DNA of 64,000 nucleotides from Bradyrhizobiaceae bacterium (GTDB lineage Bacteria > Pseudomonadota > Alphaproteobacteria > Rhizobiales > Xanthobacteraceae), in contig RXJJ01000003.1 of the NCBI GenBank assembly GCA_003963145.1, positions 176,146-240,145 of the forward strand, written 5' to 3'. The translations under genes were made by a program, and so were the position numbers. Of this stretch, positions 26,083 through 33,806 are shown one piece after another. Below the pieces are notes generated by a model. The model had not been told where the DNA came from. It saw nothing but the letters and a program-made list of their open reading frames with translations, and ran no database searches. Each line of letters begins with the position of its first letter. Positions within the stretch are counted from its first letter, which is position 1.

Positions 26083-26286
26083 GACCGGTTTGCGGGGCTG
26101 CAAACGCCGAAACCTGATAGCAGAACGACCGGCGCTCCGCTACAGAGGGGTTTCTTGAGCAACGGGCTATTTTACGGCTGTGCAGGATTTGATAGCCTTT
26201 GTGGCAGGACCGATGGCCGCCGCTCCATGGGACAGACAATGGACGTCCGAGACATTCGCCGGGACAAGGAGGCGCGATCCGCAAGC

Positions 26287-26844
26287 ATGGCGGAATCGGA
26301 TAGTCTGCCGGCGATTGCAGCGCTGGTCTTTTCGGGTGATGAAAATCCCGACGAGGTTTTAAGCCGCTTTGCCGATGGGCTGATGCAGAACAGGCATCGG
26401 GTGATGGGCCTCATTCAGCGCGGCCATTGCAACGGACCGGATACGCGCGAACTATTCGCCACGCTGCTGCATACCGGGGACGCCGTGCCGCTGTTTCAGG
26501 ATCTCGGCACCTGTGCGCAGGGCTGCAAGCTCGACGCCAACCAGCTGCTGCGCGCGGGTGCGGCGATCTCGGAGGCTCTCGCCCGGGACGGCGGCGACAT
26601 TCTCATCGTCAATCGTTTCGGCAAGCTGGAGAAGGAAGGCAAGGGCCTGCTGTTTCTGATCGAGCAGGCGCTCGGCGCGGGCATTCCGGTGCTGATCGCC
26701 GTGCCGCAGGCCAGCCTGGATGAATGGTCCGCTTTTTCCGGGGGCTTCGATGTGCGGCTCGCATGCAGCGAGCGCGCGGTGAGCGCGTGGTGGGAGAGTT
26801 TTTCGACCCCGGCGGGTTCTCTGCCCGGGCGTCGGATCGCCTGA
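26287..26844 (+). CDS. DUF2478 protein, molybdenum-associated nucleotide-binding-like
   Basis: A 185-residue cytosolic protein. NRFGKLEKEGKGLLFLIEQAL and IPVLIAVP are hallmarks of DUF2478, a family often encoded beside molybdate ABC transporters and thought to relate to nucleoside-triphosphatase-like folds; its function is not established. Cysteines 80 (GHCNGPD), 111 and 115 could bind metal. This ATG gives the family's short N-terminus; AAGGAGG stands 14 bases before it, rather far, so a start at 26239 or 26227 is possible. It is isolated here, about 21 kb from modABC. Confidence 0.75.
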   Translation: MAESDSLPAIAALVFSGDENPDEVLSRFADGLMQNRHRVMGLIQRGHCNGPDTRELFATLLHTGDAVPLFQDLGTCAQGCKLDANQLLRAGAAISEALARDGGDILIVNRFGKLEKEGKGLLFLIEQALGAGIPVLIAVPQASLDEWSAFSGGFDVRLACSERAVSAWWESFSTPAGSLPGRRIA

Positions 26845-26896
26845 GGCCGCCGCTCATTCGCGCCGAGGCACGATCCGGTGCAAAGTCAAAAAGACT

Positions 26897-28285
26897 TCAA
26901 TACGTCATCGTGCTCCGGAAGCCGAACACCGCCGCATCCTTGATGCGGTGGGTCTGGGTCGGATCGAGCGGATCGACCGCGCCGCCGCCGGGGTGAAACA
27001 CATACTGAAAGACCGGCTGCACCAGCCAGTTGTCCTGCAACTGGGCGCCATAGGTCGCCTCGAATACTGCTTCATAGTCACGCACCGGAATGGCCACGCC
27101 GGTCTGTGTGAAGACATCGCGATCCGCCTGGCGCGCGGCATTTGAAATCTTCGCATATGTCATCGCGACACCGATGCGGTCGTCCGGGCGCGCGCTGCTG
27201 AACCCGGTCAGCAGAAAGCCGCCGTCGAGATAAAAGCTGATGAGATTGCGGTCCGACGGGCTGACCGAGGTGCGGACGAAAAACGCCAGCCCCTTGTCGG
27301 GATCGAGCGACGAGCGCGTCAGCATCTGTTCGTACACGCCGAAGATGCCCTGATTGCCGCGCAGCTTCTGCGGATCGGCGCCGGGATCGGCGGCAAGCGG
27401 GATGCCGCCCGCTGCAAATCTCTGGTCGTTGAAATCGCCGAGATGCTTCCACGCACCGCCGGTGATGGAGGCCGGCAGGTTGGCGGAGCCGACATTGAAC
27501 TTGTATTTGAGCTGCCCGATCATCCAGGCCGGATCCCTGACGCGAAACAGCAGGCCGGTCGCGTCGGCGATCTGCGGATCCTGCCACGAATCCGGCGAAG
27601 CGGCGTCGCCATCGAAGATCGCCGCATAGGCGGTGATGTTCTCGCTGAGATAAGCCTTTACACGCACACCGGGCACCGCCATCGGCGGCGAGGGGCCGCC
27701 GGCGAGGAGATTGATGCCGGTGATACCGGGCCAGCCCAGCGCGGAGTTGGTGAACAGGTCATCATACTTGCTGTCGAAGAATTCGACATCGGACGCCTGC
27801 TGGCCGATCTTCACCAGCAGCTTGCCGTTATAAAGCGCCTGTTCGATCCATAATTCGTAAAGACGGGTCGCGGGCAGCGCCTCGACGCCGCTGACCAGCA
27901 TCAGATTTCCGATATAGTCGCGCGACAATCCCTGGCCGTTGATCTGGTACATGTTGGCGTGAAACTTCGCGCCGGACCATCCCATGACCTTTTCAAGGTC
28001 CAGATCCATGCCGAGATCGAGACGGCCCGTGAAGATCGTGCCGCGTCGGATGCCACCGGAAACGTTGCCGAATGTTTCGGCGATATAGGTCGCGGAAAAG
28101 GTTACGCCCCAGTCGGCAAGAAGATCGCGCAGGCTTTTCGCGGGCTGCGCTTTGGCCTTCGTAGCGATCTTGGTGCCATCCTTGCTATTGTCCTGGGCCT
28201 GGTCCGCCGCCATGGCGAACGATCCGCTGACAATTGCGAGGCCGAAGATCGCGGCGGCCAGCAGCTTGATCGGATGAAACCGCAC
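26897..28285 (-). CDS. OprB-family carbohydrate porin
   Basis: A 462-residue outer-membrane porin. The signal peptide ends near MAADQA (about residue 27). LLADWGVTFSATYIAETFGNVSGG opens the barrel, and repeated aromatic strands continue to AVFGFRSTMTY at the C-terminus. QPVFQYVFHPGGGA is characteristic of OprB. Such porins pass sugars and polyols. The start is GTG, 12 bases after the stop of the zntB-like gene, so the two are co-transcribed. It is the second OprB-type barrel in the window. Confidence 0.88.
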   Translation of the reverse strand: MRFHPIKLLAAAIFGLAIVSGSFAMAADQAQDNSKDGTKIATKAKAQPAKSLRDLLADWGVTFSATYIAETFGNVSGGIRRGTIFTGRLDLGMDLDLEKVMGWSGAKFHANMYQINGQGLSRDYIGNLMLVSGVEALPATRLYELWIEQALYNGKLLVKIGQQASDVEFFDSKYDDLFTNSALGWPGITGINLLAGGPSPPMAVPGVRVKAYLSENITAYAAIFDGDAASPDSWQDPQIADATGLLFRVRDPAWMIGQLKYKFNVGSANLPASITGGAWKHLGDFNDQRFAAGGIPLAADPGADPQKLRGNQGIFGVYEQMLTRSSLDPDKGLAFFVRTSVSPSDRNLISFYLDGGFLLTGFSSARPDDRIGVAMTYAKISNAARQADRDVFTQTGVAIPVRDYEAVFEATYGAQLQDNWLVQPVFQYVFHPGGGAVDPLDPTQTHRIKDAAVFGFRSTMTY

Positions 28286-28297
28286 GACAGCCCCGGG

Positions 28298-29326
28298 TTA
28301 GCGAACGATGCCGAGGCGCTTCATGATGAAATAGGCCAGCGCGGATGAGACCACGATCATGCCCGCCGCCCATACAAACCCGCCATCCACATCGGTCAGC
28401 GGCAGGTCTTTTGTATTCATGCCGAAAATGCCGGTGATCAGGGTGGGCGGCAGCAGAAGCGCCGTCAGCACCGAAAGCAGATGCAGGCTCTTGTTGCTCT
28501 GCTCTTCCATTTTCAGCTGCAGTTCCTCCTGAAGCAGACGGCTGCGCTCGCGCATTTCGACCACGGCGTGATCGAGCGAATCGAGTCGCTGCGCCAGCTT
28601 CCCGGCCCTCAGCCGCAACGCCGGTTTCAGTGCGCCGCTGTCCTGCTGCTCGAGGCGATGGAAGGTGAAGCGCAGGCCGGACAACTGTCGGTGCAACCGC
28701 ACGCAGGTGCGGCGCAATTTGCCGAGGTCCTTGCGCAGGTCCACCGTATCGTCCGACAACACACGCTCCTCGAACGCATCGAGTTCCTGCTCGATACGGT
28801 CGGCGATGCGCTCCATGGTTTCGGCGACATATTCGACGATGGTCTCGAGCAGTCCCGCCGCGCTGCTGACGCGCTGGCCGCTCTCGAGCACGCGCCGCGT
28901 GGCGTCGACCGAACACAGTGCGTGGACACGCCCGCTCACCAGCAGTTTTTCCGTCATGACAAAGCGCAGAAAGCCGGTTTCCTCGGTCGGCCGGTCGATG
29001 GCCCGAACAAGATCGGCGATCACGCCATAAACAGAATCGTCCGCGCTGTGCATCTGCTGAAAGTTGTCATGGGACAGAAACAGCGTTTTCGCGACCGGCG
29101 GCAGATCGAGCTCGGTCGCCGACAGCCATTGCCGGGCGCGGGCGTCGGCAAGATTGAAATGCAGCCAGAGCAGGCCGTCGTGGCGCAAATCGACCGGCTG
29201 CTCGACATCGAGCGGCTCGGAGCGCCCGTCCTCATGGATACGGAAGGCCCAGATCAGGCCGGGCACCATGGCTACCGCCGTCCCCGGACCGGCGGTATCC
29301 GGCATTGTCACAGTCTCGCTTTGCAC
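28298..29326 (-). CDS. zntB: ZntB/CorA-type divalent metal transporter
   Basis: A 342-residue CorA-superfamily protein. A long cytosolic funnel (about 1-275) is followed by two C-terminal helices with the selectivity motif GMNTKDLP at their junction (TGIFGMNTKDLPLTD). Family members carry Mg2+ or Zn2+; the soluble part with MHSADDSVYG and FVMTEKLLVSGRVHAL is closer to ZntB. The listed start is GTG with TGGGG upstream; an ATG 21 bases inside is also possible. The porin gene follows directly. Confidence 0.85.
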   Translation of the reverse strand: MQSETVTMPDTAGPGTAVAMVPGLIWAFRIHEDGRSEPLDVEQPVDLRHDGLLWLHFNLADARARQWLSATELDLPPVAKTLFLSHDNFQQMHSADDSVYGVIADLVRAIDRPTEETGFLRFVMTEKLLVSGRVHALCSVDATRRVLESGQRVSSAAGLLETIVEYVAETMERIADRIEQELDAFEERVLSDDTVDLRKDLGKLRRTCVRLHRQLSGLRFTFHRLEQQDSGALKPALRLRAGKLAQRLDSLDHAVVEMRERSRLLQEELQLKMEEQSNKSLHLLSVLTALLLPPTLITGIFGMNTKDLPLTDVDGGFVWAAGMIVVSSALAYFIMKRLGIVR

Positions 29327-29439
29327 GCTTTACCCCAGCAAGCTTGCAGCGGAGCATGCCGCCCTCCGGCATGCGCTGCCGCCGGATATGACGACACTTT
29401 TGTTACAGTCGCATGTCAGCGACAAACCGGAGCCGCGGA

Positions 29440-30213
29440 TTACTCCGCCGCTTCGGCCAGATCGTCGTCCTGCTTGTTGTAGTCATAGACCACGCGGCCA
29501 TAGGGCAGTGTCAGGTCCGCCACGAAGTGCTTGGCTCCGATCACGCGGCGCACGGGAAAATCGGCGACCGGCGCGTTGACATGCGGCACAAGGTGCAGAC
29601 GGCCCGGGCCGAACCACGATCCCTTCACGGTGATGTCGGTGAGGTTGATCGCGACAAGCTGGGCAACTTCGGCGCGGCCATCGACGCCGGGAATCAGCTT
29701 CAGATTGATCTGGGTTTTCTGAAGCGCCGCCAGCGTAGCCTCGCCATTGCCGGCCTGCGCTTCATGCTTGTAGCCCATGGTGCCCATGGCGACGAGCTGG
29801 CCCGCATATTCGAGCGTGCCGGTCAGCGTGTCCTTCACGATTTCCAGTTTCGGATGGGCATATTTCTTCGGGAAGCCCCAGATTTCGCGACCGGCCGCGA
29901 TCGGCGGATCATCGTCGAGATACATCTGGTTGACGAAATTGACACTCTCGCCGTTGAGACGCGCGGGAATCACAAGACCCGATTCGGTGTAACTGCCAAA
30001 GCCCGAGGAATCGGGCATCTTGATCCACTCATAGTGCACGATCGGCTGGTCGATCGGCTCCAGCGGTTCGGGCAGGCTGTCGCGGATGAGATCAGCATCG
30101 GTCTCGTAGGTGATGACCAGAAACTCGCGATTGATGAAACGGTACGGGCCCGCCGGATAGCTCGGGCCGGCAGCCGGCATCGAGGGAAGCTTGAGAACAT
30201 CCGCCTTGCGCAT
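29440..30213 (-). CDS. adc: Acetoacetate decarboxylase
   Basis: Converts acetoacetate to acetone and CO2 through a Schiff-base lysine. The 257-residue protein shows the active-site segment EIWGFPKKYAHPKL, where K116 and K117 match the lysine pair (K115/K116) of Clostridium acetobutylicum Adc. Length and overall pattern match the family. The start is the ATG behind GGAAAGG. A patatin-like gene starts divergently about 245 bp away, a pairing I recall from Bradyrhizobium relatives in polyhydroxybutyrate and ketone-body metabolism. No hydroxybutyrate dehydrogenase is present here. Confidence 0.9.
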   Translation of the reverse strand: MRKADVLKLPSMPAAGPSYPAGPYRFINREFLVITYETDADLIRDSLPEPLEPIDQPIVHYEWIKMPDSSGFGSYTESGLVIPARLNGESVNFVNQMYLDDDPPIAAGREIWGFPKKYAHPKLEIVKDTLTGTLEYAGQLVAMGTMGYKHEAQAGNGEATLAALQKTQINLKLIPGVDGRAEVAQLVAINLTDITVKGSWFGPGRLHLVPHVNAPVADFPVRRVIGAKHFVADLTLPYGRVVYDYNKQDDDLAEAAE

Positions 30214-30457
30214 CGGGACTGCCTTTCCTTGTTCGAGCCTATCGGCACAGACGCCGAAGATGCTGCAACAGCTAACGGCGGTCCTTGACATGGATGTTTC
30301 ATGGAAATGACAGGTCTGTGCGGGATCTCGTTTCCCGAAGGAGGCCTTGAGAAAATAAAAAGCATCGCGCGCGGATCGCGATACCCTGTCACAACAGCGT
30401 CACCGCTCGTCTGAAATCTGCGCCCGCAAATTCCATTTCCAGATCAGGACAAACATT

Positions 30458-31618
30458 ATGGACGCGCGCACGCCTCACACCGAAACATCGCATCCTCCCG
30501 GCTGGCGCCCCGAACGGTGCGACCGTGTCGCTCTGGTGCTGCAGGGCGGAGGCGCGCTCGGCGCGTATCAGGCCGGCGTCTATCAGGCGCTGCATGAGGA
30601 AGGCATGGAGCCGGACTGGGTTTGCGGCGTGTCGATCGGCGCGATCAACTCCTCGATCATCGCCGGCAACCCGCCGGAGAAACGCCTGGAGCGCCTGCGC
30701 GCGTTCTGGGACCGCATCACGGCGCGCAAGGTCTGGCACTACACCCCGGACGGCGACATCTATCGCAAGGCGCGCAACCTCACGAGTTCGATGATGACGA
30801 CGACGCTGGGGCAGCCCGGCTTCTTCAAGCCGCACGACGTCAATCCCTGGTTCAGCCCGGCCGGCGCGAAGACGGCGACCAGCTATTATGACACCACGCC
30901 GTTGCGCGAGACGCTGCTCGAACTGGTCGATTTCGACCGCATCAACGCACGCGAGATGCATTTCGCGGTCGGCGCGGTGAACGTGCTGACCGGCAATTTC
31001 CTCTATTTCGACAACAAGAAGGAAGTGATCGGCCCCGAGCACATCATGGCGAGCGGCGCGCTCCCGCCGGCCTTGCCGATGGTGAAGATCGGCACCGATC
31101 ATTTCTGGGATGGCGGTATCGTGTCGAACACGCCGCTGCAGCATCTGCTCGATCAGGACGACAAGAAGAACTCGCTGGTGTTCCAGATCGACCTGTTCAG
31201 CGCACGCGGCCAGCTTCCGCGCGACATTCAGGAAGTGATGGCCCGACACAAGGACATCATGTACTCCTCGCGCACCCGCTACAACACCGACGTCCACCGC
31301 AGGATCAGCAACCTGAAGAGCGACTATTACAAGGCGCTGCTCAAGATTCCGCAGGACCAGCTCAGCAATCATGAGCGCATAATGCTGGAAAATCTCGCCG
31401 ATCTTCCCCAGCTTACGATCCTGCAGATGATCTATCAGCAGAAGGCGTATGAGGGCGATTCGAAGGACTACGAGTTCTCGGCCACCTCGATGCGCGAACA
31501 CTGGCTGAGCGGCTATGAGGACACCACACGCACCCTCAAGCGCCGCGAGTGGCTGCATATGCCCGAGCCAGGCACCGGTGTCGTGGTGCACGACGTCCAC
31601 CGGGAGCGGGACTACTGA
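30458..31618 (+). CDS. Patatin-like phospholipase with DUF3734 tail
   Basis: A 386-residue acylhydrolase. LVLQGGGALGAYQAGVYQAL is the glycine loop, S59 (GVSIGA) the nucleophile and D218 (FWDGGIVSNTP) the partner acid. The C-terminal third (from about 285, RRISNLKSDYYKALL) is the DUF3734 extension. Related proteins are encoded with acetoacetate decarboxylase and 3-hydroxybutyrate dehydrogenase, so a lipid or polyester (PHB) substrate is possible. No signal peptide. A terminator follows directly. Confidence 0.9.
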   Translation: MDARTPHTETSHPPGWRPERCDRVALVLQGGGALGAYQAGVYQALHEEGMEPDWVCGVSIGAINSSIIAGNPPEKRLERLRAFWDRITARKVWHYTPDGDIYRKARNLTSSMMTTTLGQPGFFKPHDVNPWFSPAGAKTATSYYDTTPLRETLLELVDFDRINAREMHFAVGAVNVLTGNFLYFDNKKEVIGPEHIMASGALPPALPMVKIGTDHFWDGGIVSNTPLQHLLDQDDKKNSLVFQIDLFSARGQLPRDIQEVMARHKDIMYSSRTRYNTDVHRRISNLKSDYYKALLKIPQDQLSNHERIMLENLADLPQLTILQMIYQQKAYEGDSKDYEFSATSMREHWLSGYEDTTRTLKRREWLHMPEPGTGVVVHDVHRERDY

Positions 31619-31641
31619 GCAATCTTCGTTTTATGAGTCGC

Positions 31642-31670
31642 AAAAACCCGCGCAGCGCGCGGGTTTTTTT
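31642..31670. terminator. Rho-independent terminator, bidirectional
   Basis: CCCGCGC-AGC-GCGCGGG is flanked by an A-tract before and TTTTTTT after. It ends the patatin transcript and could also stop readthrough from the convergent phosphate-transporter gene. Confidence 0.8.
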
Positions 31671-31685
31671 AATGCCGGAATGAAA

Positions 31686-31714
31686 GCAGCCGCCGCGAAA
31701 TTCGCGGCGGCTGC
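31686..31714 (-). terminator. Perfect 14-bp palindrome after the pit gene
   Basis: GCAGCCGCCGCGAA and TTCGCGGCGGCTGC flank one base, forming a very stable hairpin about 22 bp past the pit stop codon. On the minus strand only TTTC follows, so termination may be partial. Confidence 0.5.
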
Positions 31715-31735
31715 GATGATCATGGCCGTCTCTTC

Positions 31736-33361
31736 TTAGAACAGGTGCGAGAAGATGTAATACAGGAACGCCGACAGTGCGATCGCGCAGGGCAGCGTCA
31801 GTACCCAGGCCATCGCGAGGTTGCGGATGGTGGCCATCTGCAGACCCGATCCGTTGGCGGCCATCGTTCCCGCGACACCCGACGACAACACATGAGTCGT
31901 CGACACCGGCAGGCCGAAATTGTCGGCGGCGGCAATGGTGGCGGCGGCGACGAGCTCGGCAGACGCGCCCTGGGCATAAGTCAGGTGGCTCTTGCCGATC
32001 TTTTCACCGACGGTGATGACGATACGTTTCCAGCCGATCATGGTGCCAAGGCCAAGCGCGATCGCGACGGCGATTTTCACCCAGAGCGGAATGAACTTGG
32101 TCGCGCTGTCGAGCCCGCCTTTGTAGGCGTTCAACGTGGCGACCTCTTCCTTGCTGAGATCGTTTTCCTTGTCCTTCATCAGGAAGCGAATGGCCTCCGA
32201 AATCAGATACATGTCGTTACGCGTGTTGCCGACCTGTTCGGCGGGCAATTTCGCGATCGAGCCGAACTGCGCGACCTGCTGGCCGACATCCTTCACCAGC
32301 ACGGCCAGCGAAGGATACGTGCCCTCGGTGATTTTCCGGTCGGTGACGAACTGGGTTACCGCCGGACGCGGATCGCCGATAATGCTGTGGCCGGCGCCTT
32401 TGGCCGAGATGATCTGCGAGGCAGCGCTCGACAATTGCTGGAATTGCGCGACCTGCGATTCAGGCAGCGCGCGGTTCAACGCATAGGCCGTCGGCACGGT
32501 GCCGATCAGAATCAGCATGATAAGGCCCATGCCCTTCTGGCCATCATTCGAACCGTGCGCAAAGCTCACGCCGGTGCAGGTAAGGATCAGTAACCCTCGA
32601 ATCCAGAGCGGTGGCGCCTTGTTGCCTTCCGGCGCCTTGTACAGGTCCGGGTTGCGGATGATCGCCTTCAGCAGCAGCAACAGGATCGCGGCGCAAACGA
32701 AGCCGACCAGCGGCGACAGGAGCAGTGCGTAACCGATTTCGGTCGCCTTGCTCCAGTCAACCCCCGAGGTGCCGTCGCGGCCGCGCATCAGTGCGTTGGC
32801 AACGCCGACGCCGATGATCGAACCGATCAGCGTGTGCGAGGACGACGCCGGCAGGCCGAAATACCAGGTGCCGAGATTCCAGATGATGGCCGCGATCAAC
32901 AGCGCGAAAACCATCGCGAAACCGGCGCTGCTGCCGACCTGAAGGATCAGTTCGACAGGCAGCAGCGAAACGATGCCGAACGCCACCGCGCCGGTCGAGA
33001 GCAGCACGCCGAGGAAGTTGAAGAAACCTGACCACATCACGGCGAATTCGGCGGGCAACGAATGCGTGTAAATGACCGTGGCGACCGCGTTGGCGGTGTC
33101 GTGGAAACCGTTCACGAATTCGAAGCCGAGCGCGATGAACAGCGCGACCAGCAGAAGAAAGAAGGGGACGTAGGAGGTGATCTTGGTGTGCGCATTGCCC
33201 ACGTCGATGTAGATGCTGTACGCGACGAAAAGAAGCCCGGCGGCGAGGATGCCGAAAAAGAGCAGCATCGTCAGCGGATTGAACCCCTTGTCGAGATTCG
33301 GTCGCGACGCGGGTTGGATAATATCCCCGTCGATATTCTGGTTGATTGCCATATCGGTCAT
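31736..33361 (-). CDS. pit: PiT-family inorganic phosphate transporter
   Basis: A 541-residue membrane transporter for metal-phosphate:H+ symport. The two PiT signature repeats are GFEFVNGFHDTANAVATVIYT and VAAATIAAADNFGLPVSTTHVLSSG, and the mid-chain SFAHGSNDGQKGMG is also diagnostic. About ten helices are split by a hydrophilic loop (about 320-410). This form is long; the loop carries charged Lys/Glu-rich sequence. I chose the ATG behind AGGGG; a TTG 24 bases upstream is less likely. It stands alone, with no PhoU-like gene beside it. Confidence 0.92.
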   Translation of the reverse strand: MTDMAINQNIDGDIIQPASRPNLDKGFNPLTMLLFFGILAAGLLFVAYSIYIDVGNAHTKITSYVPFFLLLVALFIALGFEFVNGFHDTANAVATVIYTHSLPAEFAVMWSGFFNFLGVLLSTGAVAFGIVSLLPVELILQVGSSAGFAMVFALLIAAIIWNLGTWYFGLPASSSHTLIGSIIGVGVANALMRGRDGTSGVDWSKATEIGYALLLSPLVGFVCAAILLLLLKAIIRNPDLYKAPEGNKAPPLWIRGLLILTCTGVSFAHGSNDGQKGMGLIMLILIGTVPTAYALNRALPESQVAQFQQLSSAASQIISAKGAGHSIIGDPRPAVTQFVTDRKITEGTYPSLAVLVKDVGQQVAQFGSIAKLPAEQVGNTRNDMYLISEAIRFLMKDKENDLSKEEVATLNAYKGGLDSATKFIPLWVKIAVAIALGLGTMIGWKRIVITVGEKIGKSHLTYAQGASAELVAAATIAAADNFGLPVSTTHVLSSGVAGTMAANGSGLQMATIRNLAMAWVLTLPCAIALSAFLYYIFSHLF

Positions 33362-33454
33362 TGGTGAACGCCCCTTGTGAACCAAGGGCTTCCTTTTGAC
33401 CGCTGTATTTAAAGGCTGAATGACATGGCGGGGGTTTTAAGCCGCATTGCAGCA

Positions 33455-33479
33455 GGAACCATCGGTGCGGGTCGGCGTT
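33455..33479 (+). promoter_or_regulatory. EcfG (general stress) promoter
   Basis: GGAAC (33455-33459) and CGTT (33476-33479) are spaced by 16 bp, matching the alphaproteobacterial EcfG consensus exactly. The start codon of the small membrane protein lies 33 bp beyond. Confidence 0.7.
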
Positions 33480-33511
33480 GAATCGGGCGGATGGAACGGG
33501 AGAATGGACCG

Positions 33512-33724
33512 ATGAGAGAGTTTCTCGGCATCATTTTGGGTTGTTTGCTCACGATCGCGGTCGTTTATGTCCATGATTCAATGGTGACTTCGACGGTGGC
33601 GAACGGCGACACGGCCGGCGCGAGCCGTCAGATCGTAAACTGGAACGTGGCTGCGTCCGAGTGGAATTCGGTCAAGGAGAACGTTCATACGACCTGGCTC
33701 AAGCTCAAGGCCAACAACGGATAA
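33512..33724 (+). CDS. Small single-helix membrane protein, stress-controlled
   Basis: A 70-residue protein with one N-terminal membrane helix (MREFLGIILGCLLTIAVVYV) and a short soluble tail ending WLKLKANNG with repeated tryptophans. No known domain. The ATG nine bases after GGGAGAA is preferred to an earlier in-frame ATG at 33491. A clear EcfG-type promoter upstream ties it to the general stress response, and a terminator follows, so it is a self-contained unit. Confidence 0.7.
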   Translation: MREFLGIILGCLLTIAVVYVHDSMVTSTVANGDTAGASRQIVNWNVAASEWNSVKENVHTTWLKLKANNG

Positions 33725-33756
33725 GGCGCCGTTACCCGGTCAGCCTCTGCGATGTT

Positions 33757-33786
33757 AAAAAGCCCGGCATCTCTGCCGGGCTTTTG
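33757..33786. terminator. Rho-independent terminator, bidirectional
   Basis: AGCCCGGCA-TCTC-TGCCGGGCT is flanked by AAAA and TTTT. It serves the small membrane protein and the convergent TRAP operon. Confidence 0.8.
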
Positions 33787-33806
33787 TTATCGGATAGAGG
33801 ACGAGG

